Positions 1 through 7,599 of a stretch of 13,705 nucleotides of DNA are shown here, one piece after another. Within the stretch, counting starts at the first letter, position 1. Every line of letters starts with the position of its first letter. This DNA comes from Actinomyces sp. ICM47 (GTDB lineage Bacteria > Actinomycetota > Actinomycetes > Actinomycetales > Actinomycetaceae): positions 1 through 13,705 of the forward strand of contig NZ_ALCA01000019.1 of NCBI RefSeq assembly GCF_000278725.1, given 5' to 3'. A model generated the notes under the pieces. It searched no databases. It was not told the DNA's origin and saw nothing but the letters and a program-made list of their open reading frames with translations. Position numbers and translations under genes: made by a program.

Positions 1-1529
1 GCCGTGGGGCGCGCGGGCATTGCCGGACGTTCGGCGGCCGTGTGACGCGCCACGGGCTTCGTCGGTGTAGCCGCCTGCGACGGGTCAACAAGCGTGGCCG
101 GAGTGGGGGTCGCAGTTGGCACCGCGGCCTTCGCGGTGGGGGTCTTGGTGGTGGGGGTCTTCGCAGTGCGGGGTGAGAGTGATTCTGGAACCGCCGCGGG
201 CTTGGAGACGACGCGCGTGGGGATCGAGGTCGAGATCGGACCCTGTGGGTTCGAGGGAGCGACCGTGTGGCGTCCCGTAGATGTCAGGGAACGCACGGAA
301 CCGGACACCAGTGTCTGTTCGCCGGTCGTATCGGGGATGATGCGACGCACCCGCGTGGGTGGAGACAGGGGGTTGGTGGACGGTGGCGGTGCGGGTTCGT
401 CGATGATGCGTGGGAGCATGGTGTGGCGTCCTGTGATCGGGATCATCGAGGATGAGGGCGCGACGGTCGTCGCCTCGTCGATGATGCGGGGAACGACGGC
501 GTGGCGACCGGTCGCGGCGCTCACGTGGGGTACGAGGCCCGACGGGGGCTGGAGCATCTCGTCGGGGAGCGTGCGGCGAGTTAGGTGACGCACGGGTGCG
601 AGGATCGGGACGGAGGGCTGGACGGGCGTGCGCGTCTCGGGGGCGAGCTGCGCGGCCTTGGGCAGCGGCAGTGGGCGAGGTGTCACGGATATGCCCATGG
701 CCTTGGCGGCACCGGCGATCTCGCGGACGGCGGCGGCACCGGATTCGGGGCGCTTCGCGGGGTCCTTTTCCAGCAGGTGCAAAATGACGTCGGCGAGGGG
801 CTCGGGGACGAAGTCCGGCAGTGGAGGCACCGGGTCGTTGACGTGCGAGAACGCGATGTCGACCTGGGTTTCGCCCGTGAAGGGGCGCCGGCCAGCGGCG
901 GCCTCGTAAGCGATGACGCCGAGGGCGTAGAGGTCACCGATGGGCGTGGCGGTCTCGCCCATCGCCTGTTCGGGCGGCAGGTATTGGGCGGTACCCATGA
1001 CCATGCCCGCGGCGGTCAGATTGACCTGGTCCCTCGCGCGGGAGATGCCGAAGTCGGTCAGTTTCACCATGCCGTCCGGGCGAACGAGGATGTTCGCCGG
1101 CTTGATGTCGCGGTGCACGACGCCTGCGCGTGCGGCGGCACCGAGCGCCATCGCGACCTGCACGAGGATCGGCATGAGGTATTCGGGCTCAATGCGTGTG
1201 CCACCGCGCAGATAGTCCGTCAGCGGGTAGCCGTCGACGAGTTCCATGATGATCCAGCCGATGCCGTCTTCTTCACCCGAATCCTGGGTGTTCGCAATGT
1301 TCGGGTGCGAGATCGACATCGAGTTGCGGGCCTCGAGGCGCAGGCGCGACAGCGAGAGTTCCTCGCCTGTCAGCTCGGGACGTAGAACCTTTGCGGCGAC
1401 AATATGGCCGCTGACGCGGTCGCGGGCCTTCCACACTTCACCCATTCCACCCTGTGCGATGGGGGTGAGCAGTGTGTAGCGGCCTCCGAGGACGCGGCCG
1501 GCACCGGATGTCATGCGCGGGACACTCAC
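1..1529 (-). CDS. pknA: Serine/threonine protein kinase, PknA-type (C-terminus beyond window)
   Basis: Hanks-type kinase that phosphorylates cell-wall and division proteins, normally anchored in the membrane. Reading from a GTG at 1529, the kinase domain spans about residues 15-280. It has a glycine loop IAQGGMGEV (24-32), the ATP lysine K47 in VAAKVL, the helix-C glutamate E66, HRDIKPAN with D141, DFG at 159-161, and GTAQYLPPEQ, where the usual APE/SPE is PPE. A long linker rich in Pro, Thr and Ala follows. No membrane segment or PASTA domain appears before the left edge, after 509 open codons, so the 3' end is missing. The GTG overlaps the pbpA stop as GTGA, which implies translational coupling; an ATG at 1514 is the alternative start. 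PknA is preferred over PknB because of its position directly after pbpA, as in mycobacteria. The linker carries repeats, listed separately. Confidence 0.93.
   Translation of the reverse strand, partial: MSVPRMTSGAGRVLGGRYTLLTPIAQGGMGEVWKARDRVSGHIVAAKVLRPELTGEELSLSRLRLEARNSMSISHPNIANTQDSGEEDGIGWIIMELVDGYPLTDYLRGGTRIEPEYLMPILVQVAMALGAAARAGVVHRDIKPANILVRPDGMVKLTDFGISRARDQVNLTAAGMVMGTAQYLPPEQAMGETATPIGDLYALGVIAYEAAAGRRPFTGETQVDIAFSHVNDPVPPLPDFVPEPLADVILHLLEKDPAKRPESGAAAVREIAGAAKAMGISVTPRPLPLPKAAQLAPETRTPVQPSVPILAPVRHLTRRTLPDEMLQPPSGLVPHVSAATGRHAVVPRIIDEATTVAPSSSMIPITGRHTMLPRIIDEPAPPPSTNPLSPPTRVRRIIPDTTGEQTLVSGSVRSLTSTGRHTVAPSNPQGPISTSIPTRVVSKPAAVPESLSPRTAKTPTTKTPTAKAAVPTATPTPATLVDPSQAATPTKPVARHTAAERPAMPARPT
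396..512 (-). repeat. Imperfect repeats in the kinase linker (TGRH...RIIDE unit)
   Basis: Two 39-nt copies lie 78 nt apart (474-512 and 396-434). They encode TGRHAVVPRIIDE and TGRHTMLPRIIDE. A partial third copy encodes RRIIPD near 330-350, and a fourth partial copy encodes TGRHTVAP near 267-284. All are in the reading frame of the kinase, between the catalytic domain and the expected membrane segment. Further on, about 100-165, the same frame gives Thr-Pro-Lys-rich low-complexity sequence of the KTPT kind. The repetition is seen directly; a role as phosphorylation or docking sites is only a guess. Confidence 0.75.
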
Positions 1530-2977
1530 TGGAGCCCCGCTTCCAGGACGGCCCGGGCGACCGGGCCGGCCACGTCTCCGCCGTGCGGCGCGGGAACATT
1601 GTCGTCACCTTCGACGATGACGGCAAAGGCGATCTGGGGGTTGTCTGCGGGGGCGAAGCCCATGGCCCACGCGTTCGCGCGGTCGCCCTCGCCGGTCTCG
1701 GCGGTTCCGGTCTTGGCTGCCACCGACACGTTGGGGATGGCCATCGGGGTACCGGAGCCGTACGGCTGGGAGACGACGGCCTGCATCATGCTGGTGAGCT
1801 TCGAGGCTGTGTCGGCGGAGATCGGCCGACCGGCGTCCGTCGGTTTCGTCTTACGCATGGTCTGGTTGTCAGCGTCGACGATCTGCTTGATCAGGTAGGG
1901 CGCCATCATCTGGCCGCCGTTGGCGATCGTCTGCGCGACCTGGGCCATCTGCATGGGAGTGGTCTGGACCGTGTACTGGCCGATTGCACTCATGGCGAGC
2001 TGTGCGCGGTCCGCGTCGGAGGGGAACACGGAGGGAATGACCGTCAGCGGGATTTGCTGTTCATGATCGAAACCGAAGCGGTTTGTGACGTCCGTGAGTT
2101 GCTGGTTCGTCAGCTGCTGGGAGGCCAGCACGAACGTTGTGTTGCACGAGCGTGCGAATGCCTCGGTCAGGGTCGGGTTGCCGTCGCCACAGGTCGAGGA
2201 TTCGATGTTGGAAACCTGTGTGACCGTGCCCGGAAGGGTTGTTGTTACGGGCGAGGCCATGTGAGTGTCCGGATTGGCAATGCCATTCTCGATCAGGGCG
2301 ATGGACGTGATGACCTTGAACGTCGAGCCGGGCGCGTAGCGTTCCGAGATCGCGCGGTTGAGCATCGGTTTCCTCGGGTCGGCTTCCAGCGCCGCGTAGG
2401 CATCGCTCACCGAGCCCCCGTCGCTGGAAGCCAGCGTGTTCGGGTCGAAGGTCGGGGAGGAGTAGAGGGCGAGGATCGCGCCGGTCTTGGCGTCCAGTGC
2501 CACAACGGCACCCTTGCGGTCACCGAGCGCGGTGGCTGCCGCCTGCTGCATGGAGGCGCTCAGTGTCAGCTCGACGCCGCCGCCCTGGCGCTTTTCGCCC
2601 GTCAGGAGGTTGCGCAGGCGCTGCCCGAGCAGAGTCTGAGACTGGCCGTCGAGAACGTCCGCCTCAGCTTCCTCGATGCCGGTTGCCCCGTAGCCGATTG
2701 CTGAAAAGTAGCCCGTGGCCGATACGTAGAGGGGACCCTCGTCGTAGACGCGCGTGTAGCGATTGGAGTCCTCTTCGAGTTCAGAGGAAGCGATCGCCGT
2801 TTTTTCCACGATGATGGGTCCGCGGTCGACTTCCGCGGCGTGGCGGGTCGTGCGCACGTTACGCGGGTCTGCGTTGAGCGAGGGCGCGGAAATGAACTGC
2901 GTGTTTGTTATCGCCAAGCCCAGCATGGCGAACATGATCAGGACGACGACGAAGATCTTGCGAATCTGTGCGTTCAT
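1526..2977 (-). CDS. pbpA: Penicillin-binding protein A, class B transpeptidase
   Basis: Cross-links peptidoglycan outside the membrane, as the transpeptidase partner of the SEDS polymerase encoded just upstream. The 483-residue product has an N-terminal membrane anchor (about 8-24), a pedestal region with the conserved DRGPII near 51-56, and a C-terminal transpeptidase domain. The active-site motifs are in order: STFK at 218-221 with catalytic Ser218, SCN at 277-279, and KTG at 422-424. Length is close to mycobacterial PbpA (about 490 residues). The ATG at 2977 lies 3 nt after the rodA stop, with a G-rich GGGGGTGA Shine-Dalgarno-like stretch inside the end of rodA. Its own stop overlaps the kinase start. 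All catalytic motifs are intact, so it should be active. A known regulatory theme is phosphorylation of PbpA by the neighbouring kinases in mycobacteria. Confidence 0.96.
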   Translation of the reverse strand: MNAQIRKIFVVVLIMFAMLGLAITNTQFISAPSLNADPRNVRTTRHAAEVDRGPIIVEKTAIASSELEEDSNRYTRVYDEGPLYVSATGYFSAIGYGATGIEEAEADVLDGQSQTLLGQRLRNLLTGEKRQGGGVELTLSASMQQAAATALGDRKGAVVALDAKTGAILALYSSPTFDPNTLASSDGGSVSDAYAALEADPRKPMLNRAISERYAPGSTFKVITSIALIENGIANPDTHMASPVTTTLPGTVTQVSNIESSTCGDGNPTLTEAFARSCNTTFVLASQQLTNQQLTDVTNRFGFDHEQQIPLTVIPSVFPSDADRAQLAMSAIGQYTVQTTPMQMAQVAQTIANGGQMMAPYLIKQIVDADNQTMRKTKPTDAGRPISADTASKLTSMMQAVVSQPYGSGTPMAIPNVSVAAKTGTAETGEGDRANAWAMGFAPADNPQIAFAVIVEGDDNVPAPHGGDVAGPVARAVLEAGLQ

Positions 2978-2980
2978 GCG

Positions 2981-4360
2981 TTACTCGTTCACCCCCAGTG
3001 CCGCCGGAATACCGGAGTTCCACGGGGACTGCGTGGACGCCGGGCGGCGGGCAGCGTCTGACACGCGGATCAGCAGTGCGACGGTTATCCATGAGGACAC
3101 CATTGAGGAGCCACCGGCCGCCAGGAACGGTGCCGTCAGGCCCGTCAGCGGGATGAGACGGGTGATGCCACCGAGCACCACGAAGAGCTGGACGGCCAGC
3201 GAGAAGCTTAGACCGGTGGCCAGAAGCTTACCGAATCCGTCGCGCACCGTCAGGGCTGCGCGCAGGCCGCGCTGGATGAGGATCAGGTACAGGATCAGGA
3301 TCGCAGCCATGCCGGTGAGGCCCAGCTCCTCGGCCAGGGAGGAGAGAATGAAGTCGGAGTTGGCCAGTGGAACCTGGTCCGGATATCCGCGTCCCCATCC
3401 GGTACCCATGAGGCCGCCCGATGCCTGGCCGAAAATACCCTGCGCAAGCTGGTAGGAACCGCCGTAGTAGAACTCGGGTTCGAAGGCGTGCAGCCAGCCG
3501 TTGAAGCGCGTCTGCACGTGGGAGAAGAAGCGGACGGCGAGGGCGACGGCGGGGGCGAAGAGCGTGAAACCGATGAACAGCCAGGATACGCGGTTGGTGG
3601 CCACGTACAGCATTGCGACGAACAGGCTGAAGAAGAGCAGCGACGTGCCAAGGTCGCGTTGGAGAACGAGGATCGCGATGCCGATGAGCCAGACGATCAT
3701 GATGGGGCCGAGGTCGCGGGCGCGTGGTAGGCGCATGCCCAGGAATTTGCTGCCGCCGATCGCGAGATTGTCACGGTTGGTGACCAGGTATCCGGCGAAG
3801 AATATGGCGAGCGTGATCTTGACGAGCTCACCGGGTTGGATCGAGACGGGACCCAGGCGGATCCACACGCGCGCGCCGAAGGTCTCCTGGCCGAGGCCGG
3901 GGATCATCGGGAGGAGCAGCAGGAAGAGGGACAGTGCGCCGAAGGTGTAGGTGTAGCGGCGCAGCATGCGGTGGTCGCGTAGCGAAATCAGGATGATGGC
4001 GGCGACGACGATTGCGATGCCCACGAAGAGCGCCTGCTTGTAGCCGACCTCGGCCTCGTCGTTTTTCGCGTAGGACAGGTCCAGGCGGTAGATCATCGCC
4101 AGGCCCAGGCCCGTCAGTGCCACCGCGATCGGCAGGATGACGGGGTCCGCGTAGGGTGCCAGGAAGTGGATGCCGACTTCGCCGATGATCGCAAGGGCGA
4201 TGAGCACCCCGATCTGAGGGATCAGGTTCGCGGGCAGGGTCTTCGTCAGGTTTAGTGAGGAGAGTACGTAGCCGGAGATGCCGACGGCCAGGGCCAGGGC
4301 CGTGAGGCCTAGCTCAAGGAATCGGCGCGGCTTAGCGGGGGCGATCGAGACGGTTGCCAT
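2981..4360 (-). CDS. rodA: SEDS-family peptidoglycan glycosyltransferase RodA/FtsW
   Basis: Polymerises lipid II into glycan strands in the cytoplasmic membrane. The 459-residue product has about ten to twelve hydrophobic segments between residues 14 and 435. The family hallmarks are present: the acidic catalytic residue in QRDLGTS (D236), the loop SDFILSSLAEELG (335-347) and the C-terminal GGSS motif (416-419). Its ATG shares one base with the pstP stop (TGATG), which indicates coupled translation, and pbpA follows after 3 nt, so polymerase and transpeptidase are made together. The RodA name rather than FtsW rests on pairing with pbpA and on the FHA/PstP/kinase context, since FtsW is normally in the dcw cluster next to murG. 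The short cytoplasmic tail (about 432-459) is Ser/Pro-containing and not membrane-embedded. Confidence 0.95.
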   Translation of the reverse strand: MATVSIAPAKPRRFLELGLTALALAVGISGYVLSSLNLTKTLPANLIPQIGVLIALAIIGEVGIHFLAPYADPVILPIAVALTGLGLAMIYRLDLSYAKNDEAEVGYKQALFVGIAIVVAAIILISLRDHRMLRRYTYTFGALSLFLLLLPMIPGLGQETFGARVWIRLGPVSIQPGELVKITLAIFFAGYLVTNRDNLAIGGSKFLGMRLPRARDLGPIMIVWLIGIAILVLQRDLGTSLLFFSLFVAMLYVATNRVSWLFIGFTLFAPAVALAVRFFSHVQTRFNGWLHAFEPEFYYGGSYQLAQGIFGQASGGLMGTGWGRGYPDQVPLANSDFILSSLAEELGLTGMAAILILYLILIQRGLRAALTVRDGFGKLLATGLSFSLAVQLFVVLGGITRLIPLTGLTAPFLAAGGSSMVSSWITVALLIRVSDAARRPASTQSPWNSGIPAALGVNE

Positions 4361-5646
4361 CAGAAGTGTTCTCCGCTCTGGGCCCCGGATTGTACCTCAC
4401 CCGACTGCGGGACGGGTCCGATGTGCCCGGTCGGAGGCGTGACGGCGGAATGCTTGAGGCCCTCAATGTACTCGTCGATTTCCTCGCGGGAGGAGCGCAG
4501 CACCGGAGTGTCGAGGCGTTGGCGGTCCACGGGGGACAGCTCCGAGAGCGCGACGTCGGAAACTTCGACGGCGTGGGAGAGGCGCCAGGGGCCGATGGCC
4601 TGGGGAATGCCCTGGTAGATGACGACGTATCCGTCCTGGCCGATCGCGTAGTACTGCGTTTGCGTCCACTTCCAGGACAGCCAGGACGCGGCTACCACGA
4701 GGACGGTCATGAGGGACACGAAGATGGGGGTCCACCAGGAGGTGCGGGGCTTGAGTTCGATGGGACTGGCATCATAGTCGGCACCGTGGCCCGAGGCCTT
4801 GGCTCCTAGCGCGGCCGCGCGCGCAGCCGCTCCCTGGCCGCCGCGCGACTTGGCGTTGCGGTCGATGGCAGCGGCACCGACGATCTGCGGGGGTGCGGGC
4901 GGGAAGGATCCGGCCGGGACGATGTCCGCGATGACGCACGTGATGTTGTCGGGTCCACCGCCCAGGAGGGCGAGGCGGATGAGTTCTTCGGCGCATTCGC
5001 CGGGGTCGGCGAAATCAGCCATGACCTGGCCGATCGTCTCGGGGGAGACGAGGCCGGACAGGCCGTCGGAGCACAGCATCCAGCGGTCGCCGACGACGGC
5101 CGTGCGGATGGTTTCATCGGGGGACACGTCGGCCTGCGCGTCGCCGAGGATTTTCAGGACGACGTTGCGGTTGGGGTGGTGCTCGGCTTCCTCGGGCGTG
5201 ATCTGGCCGGTGTCGACCAGGTATTGCACGAAGGAGTGGTCTGTCGTGACCTGAGTGAGCGTGTCGCCGCGCAGCACGTAGGCGCGGGAGTCTCCGATGT
5301 GGACCATGGCCAGGCGGTTGCCGGAGCGCATGAGGGCGATGCAGGTGGTGCCCAGGCCTTCGAGGTCGCGGTCGCGGCTCGAGCGGTCGGTGAGTTCCTC
5401 GTGGGCGTCGAGGAGGGCCTCGCGCAGGAGAGGCAGCATGGAGTCTGCGGGGTGCGAGTCGGTGTCGAGGGGGACCAGGTGCGCGAGGGCAACTGATGAC
5501 GCGATGTCGCCGCCGGCAGGCCCACCCATGCCGTCGGCGAGGACCAACAGGTTCGCTCCGGCGTAGCCGGAGTCCTGGTTGTTGGAGCGCACGAGGCCCA
5601 CGTCAGAGCGGGCAGCATAGTGGAATTGAACGGCTTTCCCTGGCAT
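4360..5646 (-). CDS. pstP: PP2C-family Ser/Thr phosphatase PstP
   Basis: Metal-dependent phosphatase that reverses phosphorylation by the cognate kinases. The catalytic domain covers about residues 7-242. It has the metal-binding sites expected of PP2C: RSNNQDS near 20-26, LADGMGG with D38, HIGDS with D119, LCSDG with D194, and GGPDN with D233. A juxtamembrane linker of about 60 residues leads to one membrane segment (about 308-328). After it comes a short extracellular region starting QYYAIG, which resembles the segment just outside the membrane in mycobacterial PstP. At 428 residues it is shorter than mycobacterial PstP (about 514), chiefly because the Pro-rich tail is missing. The ATG is 1 nt after the fhaB stop, and the stop overlaps rodA. 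Its operon position beside FHA adaptors and a kinase supports the role. Confidence 0.96.
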   Translation of the reverse strand: MPGKAVQFHYAARSDVGLVRSNNQDSGYAGANLLVLADGMGGPAGGDIASSVALAHLVPLDTDSHPADSMLPLLREALLDAHEELTDRSSRDRDLEGLGTTCIALMRSGNRLAMVHIGDSRAYVLRGDTLTQVTTDHSFVQYLVDTGQITPEEAEHHPNRNVVLKILGDAQADVSPDETIRTAVVGDRWMLCSDGLSGLVSPETIGQVMADFADPGECAEELIRLALLGGGPDNITCVIADIVPAGSFPPAPPQIVGAAAIDRNAKSRGGQGAAARAAALGAKASGHGADYDASPIELKPRTSWWTPIFVSLMTVLVVAASWLSWKWTQTQYYAIGQDGYVVIYQGIPQAIGPWRLSHAVEVSDVALSELSPVDRQRLDTPVLRSSREEIDEYIEGLKHSAVTPPTGHIGPVPQSGEVQSGAQSGEHF

Positions 5647-5647
5647 A

Positions 5648-6148
5648 TCAACCCACCAATTCGAGAGTTGTCTGGCCGATGCGGATGATATCGCCGATTC
5701 TGAGTTGACGCGGTTGCATCAGGCGCTCGTCGTCGATAAACGTGCCGTTTCGGCTCGAGAGGTCCTCGATCCACCAGCCGTCGGCCTGCGGAGTGAGCGC
5801 TGCGTGGCGGCTGGAGGCATACTCGTCTTCGAGCACGAGGGTGCACGCGGGGGAGCGACCGATGACGATGGGTGCTTCGCCGAGGGGCAGCATGGTGCCG
5901 ACCAGCGGCCCGCCGGTGACAAGGAGGTCTTTGGGCATCAGCGGGTTGGTGGAGGTCCGCTTCGTCTCCTTGCGCCGGGTGCGCGAGGCCTTGCGCCGGG
6001 AAGCGGCCTTGTCTCGTCCCTTGCCGCGTGGGGTGACGACGGTGCCGAAAATGTCGCGTCGCAGCGTGTTGACGGCTGCGAGCACGAGGAGCCAGAGCAG
6101 CACCAGGAACCCGATGCGGAATACGGTAAATGCGAGGTCAGTGGTCAC
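5648..6148 (-). CDS. fhaB: FHA-domain membrane protein FhaB (FipA-like)
   Basis: Membrane-tethered phosphothreonine-binding adaptor. Read from a GTG at 6148 the product has 166 residues, close to mycobacterial FhaB (155). It has an N-terminal membrane segment (about 8-25), a strongly basic linker (about 40-66), and a C-terminal FHA domain with IGRS (97-100), SSRH (112-115) and SRNGTF (132-137). The frame stays open upstream to 6262, but that part overlaps fhaA. The GTG is preferred because it sits 4 nt after the fhaA stop with GGAG about 10 nt before it, and because the protein then starts like its relatives, just before the membrane helix. In mycobacteria FhaB links kinase signalling to the division or elongation machinery; the same role here is inferred from synteny. 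Confidence 0.92.
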   Translation of the reverse strand: MTTDLAFTVFRIGFLVLLWLLVLAAVNTLRRDIFGTVVTPRGKGRDKAASRRKASRTRRKETKRTSTNPLMPKDLLVTGGPLVGTMLPLGEAPIVIGRSPACTLVLEDEYASSRHAALTPQADGWWIEDLSSRNGTFIDDERLMQPRQLRIGDIIRIGQTTLELVG

Positions 6149-6152
6149 TTCA

Positions 6153-6854
6153 TTAAACTCCGCTCTGGTCAGGATGCGTCCAGAAGAGGATCTTGGTACG
6201 TCCGATAACGATCTGGTTGCCGTCGAGCAGGGTTGCTGCATCGATGCGATGGCCTTCGACAAAGGATCCGTTGGTGGAACCCAGGTCGGTCGCGATCACT
6301 CCGGTGGGGGTGATGCGAAGTTCGAGGTGGCGGCGCGATACGCCGGAGTCGTTGACGACGATGTCGGCTTCGGAGCCGCGACCGATGACGGTGACGGGTT
6401 CGGTGAGCAGCCATTTGTCGCCGTCGATGTCGATGATGGGGTGTTCGGGGGAGGCGGACGAGGCAGTGGCGGGAGCTGCGGCACCCCTGCGGTTTTCGGC
6501 GGCGACCTTCAGGGTGCCGGCGGCTTCGGTCGAGTCGGCGACGAATTCGATGCTGACGGGGCCGAGGAGGGAGTAGTCGTTGTTGGAGGCGTGCTCGGTG
6601 GCCTGCTGGGCGAACTCGTCGGCGAGGACGTCGAGGGAGGCTTCGAGAGAGAAGAGGTCTTCACGTGAGGCATAGACGGTGAAGTGGTTCGCTGCGATGA
6701 TGCGTGAGGCGGAGACCTCCTGGACGGAATCGTCCATGGCGCGGCGGATCGCCGTGGTGATGTCCACGGGCTTGATCCCCGACCGGAACACGCGTGAGAA
6801 GGCGCCATTGACGCCCCTCTCCACGGCATTCTCGAAGCGGTCGAAGATACTCAT
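6153..6854 (-). CDS. fhaA: FhaA-like protein: DUF3662 plus FHA domain
   Basis: Cytoplasmic phosphothreonine-binding adaptor; in mycobacteria FhaA binds phosphorylated partners such as the MviN pseudokinase domain and tempers peptidoglycan synthesis. The 233 residues begin with the FhaA N-terminal (DUF3662) domain, about 1-120, whose opening MSIFDRFE is typical. A linker of only about 20 residues follows, then an FHA domain from about 140 to 225 with IGRGSEADI (157-165), SRRH (173-176) and GSTNGSF (192-198). Mycobacterial FhaA is over 500 residues because of a long disordered linker, so this is a compact version with both folded domains kept. The ATG has a clear AGGAG 9 nt upstream. It is the first gene of the six-gene operon, so the promoter should lie in the gene-poor stretch just upstream. 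Confidence 0.95.
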   Translation of the reverse strand: MSIFDRFENAVERGVNGAFSRVFRSGIKPVDITTAIRRAMDDSVQEVSASRIIAANHFTVYASREDLFSLEASLDVLADEFAQQATEHASNNDYSLLGPVSIEFVADSTEAAGTLKVAAENRRGAAAPATASSASPEHPIIDIDGDKWLLTEPVTVIGRGSEADIVVNDSGVSRRHLELRITPTGVIATDLGSTNGSFVEGHRIDAATLLDGNQIVIGRTKILFWTHPDQSGV

Positions 6855-6861
6855 AGTCGTG

Positions 6862-6869
6862 CTCTCCTC
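6862..6869 (-). promoter_or_regulatory. Ribosome binding site of fhaA
   Basis: GAGGAGAG on the minus strand, whose AGGAG core lies 9 nt before the fhaA ATG. It fixes the start of the first gene of the operon. Confidence 0.75.
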
Positions 6870-6908
6870 ATTCCCCCGCGCTGCGTGCGCGACGTACGGT
6901 CGGTGTGG

Positions 6909-6936
6909 AAGCTATTCCGCTCCCGGTCCCAGTCTA
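6909..6936 (-). promoter_or_regulatory. Possible promoter of the fhaA-pknA operon
   Basis: On the minus strand there are two TAnnnT-type hexamers upstream of fhaA, TAGACT (6931-6936) and TAGCTT (6909-6914). Either could be a -10 element; no good TTGACA-like -35 sits at 17 nt from them. Position, just upstream of the first gene, is the main argument. Confidence 0.3.
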
Positions 6937-7344
6937 ACTGCCGCGGGTGGTGCTGTGGTTGTAAGTAGCGGGATGTTCGCGATCGGCTGCCCCTCTATCT
7001 ACTTGACGAGATGCGCGTTATGACGGGGAATACTCCGACATGATGCGCCTGGGACATATGATGTGCATGTTGCATGTGTGACATTAAGTGTGTGATAGGT
7101 AACAATGTGCGGGGTTCTGAGTGGGTGGGTGTCATGTTGGTCTGCGCTTGGAGCGCGGTCTAAGTCTACTGTCGTCCTCGTGATGGGGTGCGGTGAGGGC
7201 GGGTCCGTACGTGCTTGTGTAGGAAGTTAACTGGGGGAGTGGTAAGGGCGTGTGGAGAAGTTGTCGATCATGGGTCAATGAGAGGGGAAAACTGAAGGGT
7301 AGTAAACCTCAGTAGTTGGGCGCAAGTGCTCAGGTAGCCCCATA
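6937..7344. other. Gene-free spacer of lighter base composition
   Basis: No reading frame here looks coding on either strand: frames are short and lack the strong third-position GC bias of the neighbouring genes. The stretch is visibly richer in A and T than the rest of the window. It contains a tandem heptamer (7064-7077) with scattered ACATGATG-like words around it, and a small hairpin, GCGCT-TGG-AGCGC (about 7144-7156), not followed by a T-run. No tRNA cloverleaf was found. It may be upstream regulatory sequence of the fhaA operon or worn-out remains of the surface-protein relic that follows. Confidence 0.6.
7064..7077. repeat. Tandem heptamer TGCATGT x2
   Basis: Two perfect head-to-tail copies of TGCATGT. 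They are flanked by GACAT on both sides (7053-7057 and 7080-7084) and preceded by two similar words, ACATGATG and ACATATGATG (7038-7063). In a high-GC genome such a cluster could be a protein-binding site. No family is recognised. Confidence 0.6.
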
Positions 7345-7570
7345 ATTCTACCGATCACGTGCACCTTCATCAACCAGCTGCAGGCCTCGAACCTGTGCCT
7401 CAACAAGAGCCTTGATGCGGTTGATGACGGGATGATCGATAGCATCACTGTCACCTACCGCATCACCGTGACCAGCGATGGAAACGCTAATAACGAGGCC
7501 TGTGCGCCTGCTCGCCCTCGCCGCGGGATGTGGCTGGATGCGCCGCAGGGAGTATGTACTGGCCAAGTAG
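7345..7570 (+). pseudogene. Remnant of a secreted, membrane-anchored surface protein (DUF11/SpaA-like)
   Basis: In the frame of 7354, sequence up to about 7500 reads TCTFINQLQASNLCLNKS, then VTYRITVTSDGNA. This resembles the junction and core of DUF11 or SpaA-type beta-sandwich repeats in actinobacterial surface proteins, where TCTFTNxQ and YTxTVTNxGNA recur. The codons have the strong third-position GC bias of real genes; the opposite-strand frame over the same bases does not. Near 7500 the signal moves to another frame, reading LLALAAGCGWMRRREYVLAK then TAG at 7568-7570. That is a hydrophobic stretch plus a basic tail, as at the C-terminus of anchored proteins. There is no start codon with an RBS, the frame closes upstream at 7303-7305, and no LPXTG is visible. 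It therefore looks like an internally deleted relic. Assignment is by eye and tentative. Confidence 0.5.
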
Positions 7571-7599
7571 TCACGCATCGTGATGTCGCCCATCGTACG

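Noticed and set aside
396..512. CRISPR-like regular repeats
   Set aside because: Only two full units, in frame inside a kinase gene and of the protein-coding type; no array structure.
94..588. Plus-strand frame with a signal-peptide-like start
   Set aside because: Antisense to the repetitive Pro/Thr linker of the kinase; its apparent repeats and hydrophobic start are mirror images of that linker.
1472..2704. Long open frame of 410 codons on the plus strand
   Set aside because: It lies wholly opposite the kinase start and pbpA, and its product is Gly/Arg/His-rich without any domain. It is a shadow of the high-GC genes on the other strand.
6149..6262. Extension of fhaB upstream to an ATG at 6262
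   Set aside because: It overlaps the conserved end of the fhaA FHA domain, while the GTG at 6148 has an RBS and gives the normal family N-terminus.
7383..7394. GGTTCGAGG-like T-loop word on the minus strand, hinting at a tRNA
   Set aside because: No acceptor stem, D arm or anticodon arm can be drawn around it. It is explained by the relic's coding sequence.
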